A DNA stretch of 64,000 nucleotides from positions 80,001 through 144,000 of the forward strand of contig NZ_QYCZ01000001.1 of assembly GCF_003614945.1 (NCBI RefSeq), read 5' to 3'. Below are positions 17,358-27,000 of the stretch, piece by piece. Within the stretch, counting starts at the first letter, position 1. Every line of letters begins with the position of its first letter. The translations under genes and the position numbers were made by a program. The notes beneath the pieces were generated by a model. It was not told the origin of the DNA. It did not search any database and worked only from the letters and a program-made list of their open reading frames with translations. The DNA comes from Bergeyella cardium (GTDB taxonomy: Bacteria; Bacteroidota; Bacteroidia; Flavobacteriales; Weeksellaceae).

Positions 17358-19346
17358 ATGTCGGGAAATAATTCCACTCAGCATCTTGATACAAGTAAGC
17401 TCACGCTCATTGGCCTTTTGGTATCTATGGGCATCGTTTTCGGAGATATTGGTACTTCTCCGCTCTATGTAATGAAGGCGATTATTAATGCCCGCTTGGA
17501 GACGGCGGCTATGCCTTTGGATGAGTATATAGAGGGTGCGCTCTCGTGCATTATCTGGACGCTTACCTTGCAGACGACCATAAAGTATGTAGCGATTGCC
17601 CTGAGGGCAGATAACAAAGGCGAGGGCGGGATACTTTCCCTCTACTCCCTTGTGAAGCGGATGAAGCGCAAGCATCTTTATCTCTTTGCGATTATTGGGG
17701 CTTCTACTTTGGTTGCGGATAGTGTGATAACGCCATCGCTTACGGTAATATCGGCTATCGAGGGGCTTAAAATCTATAATCCCGATACTCCTGTGGTGCT
17801 TTATACCTGTTTTATACTCTTTATCGTATTCTTTGTGCAGCAGTTTGGCACGAGCAAAATAGGGAAGTTCTTCGGCCCTGTGATGATTATTTGGTTTCTG
17901 GCATTGGGAATTTTCGGGGCTAATCATATTATGGGCAATTTATCCATTCTTAAATCCTTTAACCCCATCTATGCATATAATCTCATCTCCCATTCTCCGA
18001 GTGCGATTGTGGTGATGGGGGCGGTATTCCTTTGTACTACGGGTGCAGAGGCGATGTATTCAGATCTGGGGCATTGTGGGAAGCAGAACATCCGTGTGAG
18101 CTGGATTTTTGTGAAGGCAATGCTTATCCTGAACTATCTGGGGCAAGGTGCGTGGCTGCTCGATAATCATTTAAAGGTGCGTGAGGGAATTAATCCATTC
18201 TTTGGGATAATGCCAGATTATATGGTATTCCCAGGTGTGCTGCTCGCTACGATGGCAGCGATTATTGCCAGCCAGGCAGTAATCACGGGGGCATTCACGA
18301 TGTTTTCTGAGGCAATGTCGGTTGCCTTTTGGCCTAATCAGCAGATTGAATACCCGAGTGGGGTAAAAGGGCAAATGTATATTCCGAGAATCAATTGGGG
18401 GCTAATGGCGCTTTGCTTCATCATCGTGCTCTACTTTCAGGAGTCTCACAAGATGGAGTCTGCCTACGGGCTTACCATTACCATTACGATGCTGATGACT
18501 TCTACGCTGCTCATCTTTTGGCTTAAAAAGAAACGAGTAAAGAAATGGCTCATCATCGTCTTTGCCATTACTTATCTCTCGATAGAGCTGGGCTTTTTCT
18601 ATGCGAATATCATCAAGTTCTTAGATGGAGGCTGGATTACGATTGCCCTTAGCGGGTTTATGATGGTGTGTATGTATGCGTGGTTTAATGGGAGAAAGAT
18701 TAAGGCAAAATTCCTGAAATATGTGAAGTTTGAGAAGTATGTCCCCGTCATAAAAGATATGAAACTGGATGAGACCATCCCTAAATATGCTACTAATTTG
18801 GCTTTTCTTAGCCGTGCTAAAAGGGAGGACGAGATAGAGGCAAAAATCATCTATTCCATTATAAGGAAGCAACCGAAAAGGGCAGACCATTACTTTATTT
18901 TAAATATCATTAACCAAGAAGACCCTTATACATTTAAGTATTATGTAGATGAAATAATGCCGAGTACGATATATAAAATTAACTTCCTCCTCGGGTTTAA
19001 GGTAGATAGGAGGATTAATGACTATTTTGACCAAGTGCTGAAAGACTTGATGGAGGCCGAAGAAATCCCATCGAGGAGCGGTTTCCCATCATTGAGGCAG
19101 CATAATGTACCCCCAGATCTGAAGTATGTGATTATAGATAATACTTATATTAATGACAATCTCCTCACCCTGAAAGAGAAGATTATTCTCAATATCTATA
19201 GTTTTGTACGGTATATCGGCAGTGATGATTTCAAGGCGTGGGGGGTATCTCCTCACAATGTAGTGGTAGAATCTGCTCCTCTGCTCGACCAAGAGATTGT
19301 AACAAAAAAACTCGAGCAAATCGAGTTTAGAAGGTATCATGCGTAA
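17358..19346 (+). CDS. kup: KUP-family potassium uptake transporter
   Basis: Potassium-proton symporter of the inner membrane. 662 residues with about 12 membrane segments over the first ~440 residues and a cytoplasmic C-terminal domain. The first segment carries the family signature GIVFGDIGTSPLYV; others include GGILSLYSLV and FLCTTGAEAMYSDLGHCG. Start set at ATG 17358 (MSGNNST), not the TTG 27 bases upstream, which lies in the promoter box. It is monocistronic, convergent with asnS-rpoN. Confidence 0.95.
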   Translation: MSGNNSTQHLDTSKLTLIGLLVSMGIVFGDIGTSPLYVMKAIINARLETAAMPLDEYIEGALSCIIWTLTLQTTIKYVAIALRADNKGEGGILSLYSLVKRMKRKHLYLFAIIGASTLVADSVITPSLTVISAIEGLKIYNPDTPVVLYTCFILFIVFFVQQFGTSKIGKFFGPVMIIWFLALGIFGANHIMGNLSILKSFNPIYAYNLISHSPSAIVVMGAVFLCTTGAEAMYSDLGHCGKQNIRVSWIFVKAMLILNYLGQGAWLLDNHLKVREGINPFFGIMPDYMVFPGVLLATMAAIIASQAVITGAFTMFSEAMSVAFWPNQQIEYPSGVKGQMYIPRINWGLMALCFIIVLYFQESHKMESAYGLTITITMLMTSTLLIFWLKKKRVKKWLIIVFAITYLSIELGFFYANIIKFLDGGWITIALSGFMMVCMYAWFNGRKIKAKFLKYVKFEKYVPVIKDMKLDETIPKYATNLAFLSRAKREDEIEAKIIYSIIRKQPKRADHYFILNIINQEDPYTFKYYVDEIMPSTIYKINFLLGFKVDRRINDYFDQVLKDLMEAEEIPSRSGFPSLRQHNVPPDLKYVIIDNTYINDNLLTLKEKIILNIYSFVRYIGSDDFKAWGVSPHNVVVESAPLLDQEIVTKKLEQIEFRRYHA

Positions 19347-19381
19347 AGGCTAATTGCTAATAGCCAGTTGCTAGAAACCGA
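19347..19381. repeat. Short intergenic repeat sequence
   Basis: Between the kup and rpoN stop codons. Contains GGCTAATTGCTAATAGCCAG, words that recur at 60640-60680 (GCTAATTGC and AATAGCCAG). Probably a member of a dispersed intergenic repeat family. Confidence 0.4.
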
Positions 19382-20863
19382 TTAGAGTTCTTTTCTAAGC
19401 CTTGCTACAGGTATATTGAGCTGCTCACGATACTTGGCAATTGTTCTTCTGGCGATATTATAACCTTTTTCTTTCAAGATGATTACAAGAGCATCGTCTG
19501 TATAAGGTTTTTTCTTGTCCTCTTTTGCAATAGCTTCGAGCAGGTGTGTTTTTATTTCTTTTGTAGAGACTTCTTCTCCATCGTCATTTATAAGGCTGTC
19601 TGAGAAGAGGTCTTTAAGAAAAACAATTCCATTGGGTGTATCCGCATATTTACTCCTCACCACTCTTGAAATCGTAGAGATGTCAAACCCTGTTTTATCG
19701 GCTACATCTTTTAGAATCATTGGTTTTAATGATTTATCATCTCCTGTAATAAAGAATTCTTTTTGTAGCTCTGTAATGGCTTTGATGGTTTGTAATAGTG
19801 TGTTTTGTCGCTGATTTACCGCGTCTATATACCACTTAGCAGCATCGAGTTTTTGCTTGATGAAAAGCGCTGCCTGTCTATGCTCGGCAGAGTCTTTATT
19901 ATGCGAGTAGGTAGAGAGGATATCTTTATACTCATCAGATACACGGAGGGTGGGTGCGTTTTTACTGTTGAGAAGAGGAACTACCTGTACATTTCCCTCG
20001 TTATCTTCATCGAGTTGGATAGTAAAATCGGGGATAATCTCCTGATTGATGGTGATGGTCTGGGTATCAAAATTTCCTGCAACTCTCGGTGAGAGTTTTG
20101 AAATCTCATCAAGGGCATCTTTCAGTTCTTCTTCAGAGATGCCGTATTTGTTCATTATTTTGGAGTAATGCCTATTGGTAAGGGCATCAAATTGATTTCT
20201 CAGGATATCTGCTGCAAGGGAAACCGCTTTATTACTGCTGATTTTTTTCTCTATTTGCAGTAGCAAGCATTCTTGGAGATTTCTGGCTGCTACACCTGGT
20301 GGGTCGAGTTTCTGTACATAGTTCTCCAGTATATTTTCTACCTTTTCTTGGGTAGTGTATATCCCTTGCGAGAAGGCAAGATCATCTACCAAGGACTTTA
20401 CTTCCCGTCTTAGATAGCCATCCTCAGGGTTTAGATTTCCTATGATATAGTGTGCGATGTTGAGGTCTTCTTCAGAGAGGTCTGCCATACCTATTTGCTC
20501 CATCAGATAGTCGTAGAGGGTTTGTCCTTCAGTGAGGAGGCTTTGGTTATCAAATTCTTCGTCATCTGGGGAGTAGTTGCTGGCTGCTGTTTTATAGCTT
20601 GGCTCATCATCAAAGAGGTATTCATCTACATCAAAGTCGGTTTCTATGGATTCACTTCCTTCACTTTCAAGTTCTTCATCGGCTGCTTCGTATTCATCTT
20701 CATTATCATCGTCGGAGACTTTTTCAAGGGCAGGATTTTCTTCCAGCTCTCGTTCTAAGTCCTGTTCAAAGTCAAGGGTATGAAGCTGGATGAGCTTCAT
20801 TAGTTGAATTTGCTGAGGAGCAAGTCTTTGACCTAATTTTAATTGAAGATTTTGTTTCAGCAT
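19382..20863 (-). CDS. rpoN: RNA polymerase sigma-54 factor
   Basis: Alternative sigma factor that needs enhancer-binding AAA+ activators. 493 residues: Gln/Leu-rich region I (residues 1-45, LGQRLAPQQIQLMKLIQL), a very acidic region II (~50-110), the core-binding and helix-turn-helix region, and the RpoN box near the C-terminus (ARRTIAKYRE). 51 bases downstream of asnS on the same strand and probably co-transcribed with it. No sigma-54 promoter (GG-N10-GC) or activator gene was noticed in the window. Confidence 0.96.
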   Translation of the reverse strand: MLKQNLQLKLGQRLAPQQIQLMKLIQLHTLDFEQDLERELEENPALEKVSDDDNEDEYEAADEELESEGSESIETDFDVDEYLFDDEPSYKTAASNYSPDDEEFDNQSLLTEGQTLYDYLMEQIGMADLSEEDLNIAHYIIGNLNPEDGYLRREVKSLVDDLAFSQGIYTTQEKVENILENYVQKLDPPGVAARNLQECLLLQIEKKISSNKAVSLAADILRNQFDALTNRHYSKIMNKYGISEEELKDALDEISKLSPRVAGNFDTQTITINQEIIPDFTIQLDEDNEGNVQVVPLLNSKNAPTLRVSDEYKDILSTYSHNKDSAEHRQAALFIKQKLDAAKWYIDAVNQRQNTLLQTIKAITELQKEFFITGDDKSLKPMILKDVADKTGFDISTISRVVRSKYADTPNGIVFLKDLFSDSLINDDGEEVSTKEIKTHLLEAIAKEDKKKPYTDDALVIILKEKGYNIARRTIAKYREQLNIPVARLRKEL

Positions 20864-20914
20864 AATTTGTTTTATTTATTTTGGCAAGGCTGATGAATTC
20901 CACATATTTAAAAC

Positions 20915-22363
20915 TTAAAACTCTGCATTTTTTGGTGTTCTTGGGAAAGGGATTACATCTCGGATATTCGTCATTCCCGTGATGAAGAGCACAAGCCTTT
21001 CAAGTCCCAAGCCGAAACCTGCGTGTGGTACAGAGCCAAATTTTCGGGTATCAAGGTACCACCAAAGTTCTTTTTCATCTACATTCATCTCCTTCATTTT
21101 TTGGATGAGTACATCATATCTCGCTTCTCTTTCGGAGCCACCGATAATCTCCCCGATTCCTGGGAAAAGTACATCCATTGCTCCTACGGTTTTACCATCT
21201 TCATTGAGTTTCATATAAAACGCCTTGATTTCCTTAGGATAATCAAAGAGTACCACAGGGCATTCAAAGTGTTTCTCTACGAGATAGCGCTCGTGTTCAG
21301 ACTGGAGATCTGCCCCCCAAGCCTCAATAGGGAATTGAAACTTGCCTTTCTTGTTTTCCTTAGACGCGAGTAAAATCTCAATAGCCTCAGTATAGGAAAC
21401 CCGTTTAAATCGTTTGGAAACCACATTTTGAAGTTTCTCTATAAGTCCTTCTTTGGCTCTCTCTCTTTCGGGTTTTTGTTTTTGCTCTTCTGCAAATCGT
21501 TTGTCAAGGAATTCTAAATCATCTTTGCAATTGTCTAATACATAATTGATAACGAATTTCAGGAAGTCTTCCGCAAGGTCTATATTATCCTCTAAGTTGT
21601 TAAAGGCTACTTCTGGTTCTATCATCCAAAACTCTGCAAGGTGCCTTGTAGTATTGGAATTTTCAGCTCTAAAAGTTGGTCCGAAAGTATAAATCCTACC
21701 CAATCCCATAGCGGCTGTTTCGCCTTCGAGCTGCCCAGAAACCGTCAGGTTGGTTTTCCTTCCGAAGAAATCTTGGGTATAATCAATCTCGCCATTTTCA
21801 TCTTTTGGGAGGTTGTTCAGATCAAAATTTGTAACGGAGAACATCTCACCAGCACCTTCTGCATCGGCTCCTGTGATGATAGGAGTATTAATATAGAAGA
21901 ACTGGTTTTGATTAAAGAACTGATGAATAGCAAATGAAATAGCACTCCTCACTCTAAACACAGCACCAAAAAGATTGGTTCTAAAACGGAGATGCGCCTG
22001 CTCTCTGAGTACTTCAAGAGAGTGTTTTTTAGGTTGAAGAACAGTTTTTTCTAATTCCTCACTGAAATTGTCCCCTAAAACGGTGATTTTTTTTGCTAAG
22101 ATCTCTATGCTCTGCCCCGCTCCTTGGCTTTCTATAACCTCACCTTCTATTTTGAGGGAAGAGGCGGTCTTAATATTTTTAATAAGCTCTTCATCAAACT
22201 GCTCAAAATCTACTACTATTTGAAGATTAAGTATAGTAGAACCGTCATTAAGAGCTATAAATCTGTTGGAGCGAAAAGCTCTTACCCATCCTTGAACAGT
22301 GATATTGTGATGAAGAAATCTCTTATAATCCGATAAAATATCTTTAATCGTGTGTTTTTTCAT
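20915..22363 (-). CDS. asnS: Asparagine--tRNA ligase
   Basis: Class IIb aminoacyl-tRNA synthetase. 482 residues: OB-fold anticodon-binding domain at the N-terminus ([20 protein letters not shown], residues 22-41), then the catalytic domain with motif 2 ([20 protein letters not shown]) and motif 3 ([20 protein letters not shown]) leading to [10 protein letters not shown] at the end. The wording matches AsnRS rather than AspRS or LysRS. A TACATTTG box at 22381-22388 precedes it. Confidence 0.97.
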   Translation of the reverse strand: MKKHTIKDILSDYKRFLHHNITVQGWVRAFRSNRFIALNDGSTILNLQIVVDFEQFDEELIKNIKTASSLKIEGEVIESQGAGQSIEILAKKITVLGDNFSEELEKTVLQPKKHSLEVLREQAHLRFRTNLFGAVFRVRSAISFAIHQFFNQNQFFYINTPIITGADAEGAGEMFSVTNFDLNNLPKDENGEIDYTQDFFGRKTNLTVSGQLEGETAAMGLGRIYTFGPTFRAENSNTTRHLAEFWMIEPEVAFNNLEDNIDLAEDFLKFVINYVLDNCKDDLEFLDKRFAEEQKQKPERERAKEGLIEKLQNVVSKRFKRVSYTEAIEILLASKENKKGKFQFPIEAWGADLQSEHERYLVEKHFECPVVLFDYPKEIKAFYMKLNEDGKTVGAMDVLFPGIGEIIGGSEREARYDVLIQKMKEMNVDEKELWWYLDTRKFGSVPHAGFGLGLERLVLFITGMTNIRDVIPFPRTPKNAEF

Positions 22364-22380
22364 TGTCTAAAAATATGCTG

Positions 22381-22388
22381 CAAATGTA
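22381..22388 (-). promoter_or_regulatory. -7 element of asnS-rpoN
   Basis: Minus strand TACATTTG, 17 bases upstream of the asnS ATG. Confidence 0.6.
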
Positions 22389-22426
22389 ATAAAATACCCT
22401 TTATTCATTAGGAAGTAGTACGGGTT

Positions 22427-22849
22427 TTATTTCTTTTTTCTGTCGTAGAGTACTTCAGTGATTTTACCTCCTACCCAAGAAAAAGGAAAGAAGGTGAGGA
22501 AGATACATATCTTGTAAAAAGTAGGGTGATGGGGGAAGATAATAATATCCAGCATCGCAAAGAATAACAGGATGAAGCCTATCAGAAGTGCATAGGCTAC
22601 TTTGGCATATTTTACGATGATGGCAGTAGCTACGCCCCCCACTATGGCAGAGATACCCGATAAAAAAAGCAGGTAGGCAAAGAAGCCGGTATCTCCTTTC
22701 CTTGTTTCTAAGAAGTTTTCCCAGTTCTGAAAGGGGGAGAAATGCTCGTAAGTAACCCATTCAGAGTTGAGCCTAATCCCCAAGCTGATAACGATACCCG
22801 AAACTAAAAGTCCAACAAATACTCCTAATGTATTCCTAAGAAAGTTCAT
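22427..22849 (-). CDS. Small inner-membrane protein, function unknown
   Basis: 140 residues from ATG (complement of 22847-22849, MNFLRNTLGVFVG); a TTG 18 bases upstream is less likely. Four hydrophobic segments: about 5-25, 53-75, 80-100 and 105-125, ending in a basic tail (DRKKK). I do not recognise a family. It lies 33 bases after ridA and is probably co-transcribed with it. Confidence 0.7.
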   Translation of the reverse strand: MNFLRNTLGVFVGLLVSGIVISLGIRLNSEWVTYEHFSPFQNWENFLETRKGDTGFFAYLLFLSGISAIVGGVATAIIVKYAKVAYALLIGFILLFFAMLDIIIFPHHPTFYKICIFLTFFPFSWVGGKITEVLYDRKKK

Positions 22850-22882
22850 TTCCAAAAATTTATTCAATAGCTCAATTGAGCA

Positions 22883-23260
22883 CTATTGATGTGCAATCAT
22901 AGAGATTTCCACCTCTACATTTTTAGGGAGGTAAGACACTTGAACCGTTTCCCTTGCAGGATAGAACCCCTCTTCCAAATATGAAGCATAAACCCCATTC
23001 ATTACGGAAAAGTCCTCCATATTTTTAAGGTATATCGTAGTTTTTACTACATTTTTAAAAGTCATTCCTGCTTCTTTTAAGATGGCTTCAAGATTTCTCA
23101 TTACTTGATGTGTTGCCTTCTCTATCCCTTCTATAATTCTCCCTGTTTCTGGGTCTGCGGGCATTTGTCCAGAGATATATAATATCCCGTTTGCCATATT
23201 TGCTTGTGCATAAGGTCCAATTGCCGCTGGGGCTTTTTCTGTAGAAATAATAGTCTTCAT
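22883..23260 (-). CDS. ridA: RidA family reactive enamine/imine deaminase
   Basis: Hydrolyses 2-aminoacrylate and similar reactive enamines released by PLP enzymes. 125 residues, the usual RidA length, starting at ATG 23260 (MKTIISTEKAPAAIGPYAQA). Family signatures: GPYAQA, SGQMPADPETG, and the C-terminal ARETVQVSYLPKNVEVEI, whose Arg binds the substrate carboxylate. The 10 extra residues possible from an upstream ATG do not look like RidA. The -7 box TATATTTG lies at 23290-23297. Confidence 0.93.
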   Translation of the reverse strand: MKTIISTEKAPAAIGPYAQANMANGILYISGQMPADPETGRIIEGIEKATHQVMRNLEAILKEAGMTFKNVVKTTIYLKNMEDFSVMNGVYASYLEEGFYPARETVQVSYLPKNVEVEISMIAHQ

Positions 23261-23289
23261 ATACTTAAAATATGATGTATAAAATCTCA

Positions 23290-23297
23290 CAAATATA
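23290..23297 (-). promoter_or_regulatory. -7 element of ridA
   Basis: Minus strand TATATTTG, a perfect TAnnTTTG match, 29 bases upstream of the RidA ATG. Confidence 0.6.
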
Positions 23298-23382
23298 ATA
23301 TTAACTCACAAACTGGCAAAACCGATAGCATTGGTTAAACAAGTATATCACTAAAAAATAATACATTTTTTTAAAAAAAAAT

Positions 23383-23412
23383 TTGGAGGTTTCGAAAAAA
23401 GATATATCTTTG
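23383..23412 (+). promoter_or_regulatory. Promoter of rpsT and tRNA-Glu
   Basis: TTG (23383-23385), 19-base spacer, TATCTTTG (23405-23412): a complete Bacteroidota -33/-7 promoter, 22 bases before the rpsT ATG. Confidence 0.85.
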
Positions 23413-23434
23413 CACCCACAATTGAGACAGAGAT

Positions 23435-23689
23435 ATGGCAAATCATAAATCAGCATTAAAAAGAATCAGACAAAACGCAGTAAAAAGAATGCGTAACAGA
23501 TACTATCATAAGACTGCAAGAACAGCTATGAAAGTATTAAGAAATGAAGAGGATAAAGCAGTGGCTCAAGAACAATTACCTAAGGTGATTTCTTTATTAG
23601 ACAAGTTGGCTAAGAAGAATATTATTCATAAGAATAAAGCAGCTAACTTAAAAAGCAAGCTTACAAAGCATGTAAATAAATTAGCTTAA
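23435..23689 (+). CDS. rpsT: 30S ribosomal protein S20
   Basis: 84-residue basic helical protein binding 16S rRNA. N-terminus MANHKSALKRIRQNAVKR and C-terminal half IHKNKAANLKSKLTK are standard bS20. It has its own strong promoter, and tRNA-Glu starts 10 bases after its stop codon, so both probably share one transcript. Confidence 0.97.
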   Translation: MANHKSALKRIRQNAVKRMRNRYYHKTARTAMKVLRNEEDKAVAQEQLPKVISLLDKLAKKNIIHKNKAANLKSKLTKHVNKLA

Positions 23690-23699
23690 TTATAAAGCT

Positions 23700-23771
23700 G
23701 GCCCGTTCGTCTATCGGTTAGGACTCAAGATTTTCATTCTTGCAAGAGGGGTTCGATTCCCCTACGGGCTA
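23700..23771 (+). tRNA. tRNA-Glu (anticodon UUC)
   Basis: Acceptor arms GGCCCGT / ACGGGCT (first pair G-U), D-arm around TCGGTTAGGAC, anticodon arm CAAGA-TTTTCAT-TCTTG giving anticodon TTC, T-arm GGGG-TTCGATT-CCCC, discriminator A. CCA is not encoded. Confidence 0.95.
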
Positions 23772-23774
23772 CAA

Positions 23775-23805
23775 AAGGAGAAACTTATTTAAGTTTCTCC
23801 TTTTT
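23775..23805. terminator. Bidirectional terminator after tRNA-Glu / apbE
   Basis: GGAGAAACTT (23778-23787) pairs with AAGTTTCTCC (23791-23800), with T-run on the plus strand (TTTTTGTTTT) and T-rich on the minus strand. It ends both the rpsT-tRNA transcript and the opposing apbE operon. Confidence 0.85.
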
Positions 23806-23823
23806 GTTTTGGGTGGTTGCTCG

Positions 23824-24789
23824 CTATTGGTCAAATCCAGTACTTTGAGTAATATTACCATTATCCTCTATGATAAGATATTGATAGCTGGGAAATTTTT
23901 TAAGGAGGCGGAGCCCTTTTTCTTTGCCCAGAACCATTACGGAGGTGCTGAGCCCATTGGCAGTTTCTGCATTTTCTCCTGTGATGGTTACACTGGTGAG
24001 CCCTGTGGAGGGATAACCTGTTTTAGGATTGATGATATGGGAATAGCGTTTGCCACCAAATTCTACAAATTTTTGGTAATCCCCAGAGGTTACGATAGCT
24101 GTGTTTCGGAGTTTTAGAACTTTGAGGACTTCACCAGACTGGAAAGGGTCAGCAATACCTACTGTCCAAGCACTACCATTGGGTTGAGTTCCCCAGAGGG
24201 CAATATCCCCAGAGGCATTAATGATGCCAGCCTGTACGCCAAGTTGCTGCATTAGGGCTTTGGTCTTATCGGCGGAGTAGCTCTTTCCTGTAGCTCCAAA
24301 ACCTATTTTCATCCCTTTATTTTTTAGGAAAATGGTAGATTTTTTTCGGTTGATAATAATATTTTTATAGCCCACATTTCTTATTGAGGCTTTCACCTGT
24401 TGAGGAGTGGGTGGAGTATCCATAGAATCATCAAACCGCCAGATTTTATCCATTGCAGCGATACTAATATCAAATGCTCCATCTGTAATTTTGGAGAACC
24501 AAAGTGCCCTTTCAGTAAGTTTGATAACTTCTGGGCTCACTTTTACTGGGCGAATTCCTGCATTTTTATTCACCTCTGAAATCTCTGTGGAGGCTCGCCA
24601 TTCCGAGATGAGGTTTTCTATTCGAGAGATTTCGGCAATGGCAATATTTATTTTCTCCTCTGCAGCGGTAGAGTCTTTATCTACGATGGTAATATCAAAC
24701 CTGCTGCCCATTAGTATTACGGTTCTGTGCCTTGCGGTTTGGGCATAGGTGATTTGCAGGGCGAGTAAAAAGATAGCGAGGGTCTTCAT
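23824..24789 (-). CDS. apbE: FAD:protein FMN transferase, exported
   Basis: Uses FAD to attach FMN covalently to a Ser/Thr of extracytoplasmic target proteins. 321 residues with an N-terminal signal peptide (residues 1-16, ITYA/Q), HRTVILMGSRFDI near the start, the flavin-binding Gly-rich segment (GFGATGKSYSADKT), and the family blocks SGDYQKF, YSHIINPKTGYP and NGLSTSVMVLG. In Escherichia coli-type ApbE the metal site lies in the last blocks. It begins 3 bases after the stop of the PepSY reductase gene and is the last gene of the operon; a DUF2271 protein in the same operon carries a TGAS motif and is a candidate target. Confidence 0.93.
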   Translation of the reverse strand: MKTLAIFLLALQITYAQTARHRTVILMGSRFDITIVDKDSTAAEEKINIAIAEISRIENLISEWRASTEISEVNKNAGIRPVKVSPEVIKLTERALWFSKITDGAFDISIAAMDKIWRFDDSMDTPPTPQQVKASIRNVGYKNIIINRKKSTIFLKNKGMKIGFGATGKSYSADKTKALMQQLGVQAGIINASGDIALWGTQPNGSAWTVGIADPFQSGEVLKVLKLRNTAIVTSGDYQKFVEFGGKRYSHIINPKTGYPSTGLTSVTITGENAETANGLSTSVMVLGKEKGLRLLKKFPSYQYLIIEDNGNITQSTGFDQ

Positions 24790-24792
24790 TAT

Positions 24793-27000
24793 TTAATAGC
24801 AATCACTTAGAATTCTGGAATTGTGTTTATATCTTTCAAGGCTTGGGAGCTGATGCCTTTCGCAGACTTCAGTGAGGTAGGCTTCTACATCGGCGAGCAT
24901 AGAAAGCGCTCCACAAATCATAATAACACCATCGGATTTCAGGATTTGAACCAAAAATTCTTCATCTTCACGGATGAGGTCGGTTACCCGCTGAGGCTTT
25001 TCACCTCGAGAATATCCAACGGTGAAGCTATGCAAGTTTCCTTTTTGGATGAGGCTTTTTGCCGTTTCTTCTATCTGTTGAGTATTTGCATTTCTAAATC
25101 TAAAGCCGCAGTAGAGATGTTTCTTTACACCTGGATGTTGCTCACTCATCATTCCGAGGAAAGGTGCAGTACCTGTACCATTAGCAATCATCACTACATC
25201 GCTTGTGTCTTCTGGGAAGTGGAAGGCAAGGTTCTCTACCACTTTTGCTTTTATGGTTTGCCCCAGTGGTAATCTATACAAATACTGAGAGCCGAGCCCA
25301 TTTTCGTGTAGCTTTACGAAGAGCTGAATGCTATTGCCCTTTTTTCCGATGGAGTAGAGCCTTTCTCTGCTGTCGTTTGCAGGATATACAGTGAGAATAT
25401 CTCCAGATTGGAATGCTCTCTTGCGGAATTGAGGCTTAAGGGAGATGGAGAAGGTTTGATTATCTTCATCAAGAGGGGTTTTCTCCACTACTTTGAATTT
25501 TTTAAGTCCAGAAATCTTAGCATTATAGAATGAAGGAGAGGTCATCAGTGGGGTAGAGGTCTTTTCATTCCAGAGCTTCACCCATTCTACGAGTTCATCG
25601 GCAGATTTATCATTCACCAAATGTAGGGGGATACTTCTTTCTGCCCATTCTTGTGAGGAGAGGAGAGCATCTATCTTTTTAGCAAATCCACAGAAGTTGG
25701 AGTATGTTCTCGAACCGAAGCCCACAACAGAAAACAGGGTATTGGGGTTTTGCTTAATGTCGTTAGCGAGTAAAGTCTCAAATTTTTCAGCATTGGCAGG
25801 GGCATCTCCATCACCATAAGTGGAGGTGAAGATAAGGATGTGCTCCGCTTTTGGGAAATACTGATAGTTATTAAGATATGAGAGAAAGACTTTTTTGCCA
25901 CTTGTGAGGAGCTGCTGTTGCACTTTATTGGCAAAGCCTAATGTAGTTCCGTTTTCTGAACCTACGAGGATAATGCAGTCTGCATCTTGGGCTTTGAACT
26001 TATTCTTCACCTTGGACGCGGTTCTTTTTAGGGTGATAGCAAAGCCTGTGTAGATAAATACAAGAATGTTAAGCGTAGCAATTGCCAACACGATTGCCCA
26101 CCAGAGATTGGTTCGCCCCGTATGTAAGTTCAGGCTGAGATTGGCTAAAAGTACAGCGGAGGGATAGAGGGTTTCCTTAGTGATTTCACCAGAAAAAGCA
26201 TTTACTTCTAATTCTTTGGACTTTAATTTTAATATAAAGACCTCGTCTGGGTCGTCATCTGAGAAGGGAAATTCTATTTTTTGTACCTCGCTGAGCTTGG
26301 TCTGCCTGAAAACTTCAAAATCGGCGATGTTTTTTTGTGTATCGGTGTGTTTTGCTTCATAGGTTTGGGTGATTTCTTTTTGTTCGGGGATGATTTTAAA
26401 CCTTTTCAGAAATAAATAAGTCCCCGTAAGCGATACTACGAAGATGGGAACTAAGAACCACCTCCCCGCTGAGGTGTGTAGGAATTGCGAGAGCGAGTCT
26501 TTGTGTATTTTAGCAAAGAAACCGAAGAATCCTTTTTGTCTTTTGATAATCATTATGGTGCCTGTAAGGCTAATCATCAGGAGGAGAGCTGCCATTATCC
26601 CTACTATAAATCGTCCTTTTTCGTGGAGAAGAAGCGAGCGGTGAATCCCTTTTACTTCCTGTATAAATGGGCTTTTTTTAAGGGGCTTGCCAAGTATTTT
26701 CCCATTGTTTGGGTTGATGATGGCTTTTACTGCATTGCCGTCTTCATCAAAACCATCGATGCTTACGAAATGGTTAGGATCTATGCTCATCTCTGTAATC
26801 TCAGGGTAGTTTTTTTTGAGTACAGGCAGCGTTTTGGCAAGGCTAAGCTCTTCAAAATTCTCTACTTTATAAGGGTATTGGGTTTTATTGATAATGATAT
26901 TCCCCGCTAAAATAACGCCTGTAATTGAGATCACGAGTAAGAATACCGACGAAATAATCGCAAGGATAAGGTGTGCTTTTCTCCAGATGGATGATGTCAT
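24793..27000 (-). CDS. PepSY transmembrane / flavodoxin / FAD-NADPH reductase fusion
   Basis: 735 residues that should carry electrons from cytosolic NAD(P)H into or across the inner membrane. Residues 1-325 form a PepSY_TM region with membrane helices at about 10-32, 132-152, 180-200 and 297-322 and histidines near them (H9, H120, H126, H175, H293) that could bind haem. Residues 340-480 are flavodoxin-like (SENGTTLGFANKV, TSTYGDGDAP). Residues 490-735 are an NADPH-cytochrome reductase/CysJ-like FAD domain (RLYSIGKKG; NGTGTAPFLGMM at ~607-618; CGFRFRN) ending in the SDCY tail. Similar fusions are annotated as ferric or sulfite reductases, but the acceptor here is unknown. Its ATG overlaps the stop of an upstream mini-ORF (ATGA) and apbE starts 3 bases after its end. 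Confidence 0.88.
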   Translation of the reverse strand: MTSSIWRKAHLILAIISSVFLLVISITGVILAGNIIINKTQYPYKVENFEELSLAKTLPVLKKNYPEITEMSIDPNHFVSIDGFDEDGNAVKAIINPNNGKILGKPLKKSPFIQEVKGIHRSLLLHEKGRFIVGIMAALLLMISLTGTIMIIKRQKGFFGFFAKIHKDSLSQFLHTSAGRWFLVPIFVVSLTGTYLFLKRFKIIPEQKEITQTYEAKHTDTQKNIADFEVFRQTKLSEVQKIEFPFSDDDPDEVFILKLKSKELEVNAFSGEITKETLYPSAVLLANLSLNLHTGRTNLWWAIVLAIATLNILVFIYTGFAITLKRTASKVKNKFKAQDADCIILVGSENGTTLGFANKVQQQLLTSGKKVFLSYLNNYQYFPKAEHILIFTSTYGDGDAPANAEKFETLLANDIKQNPNTLFSVVGFGSRTYSNFCGFAKKIDALLSSQEWAERSIPLHLVNDKSADELVEWVKLWNEKTSTPLMTSPSFYNAKISGLKKFKVVEKTPLDEDNQTFSISLKPQFRKRAFQSGDILTVYPANDSRERLYSIGKKGNSIQLFVKLHENGLGSQYLYRLPLGQTIKAKVVENLAFHFPEDTSDVVMIANGTGTAPFLGMMSEQHPGVKKHLYCGFRFRNANTQQIEETAKSLIQKGNLHSFTVGYSRGEKPQRVTDLIREDEEFLVQILKSDGVIMICGALSMLADVEAYLTEVCERHQLPSLERYKHNSRILSDCY

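Noticed and set aside
17325-17927. 200-codon frame on the minus strand inside kup
   Set aside because: Antisense to a clear KUP coding region; composition is a reflection of the kup codons.
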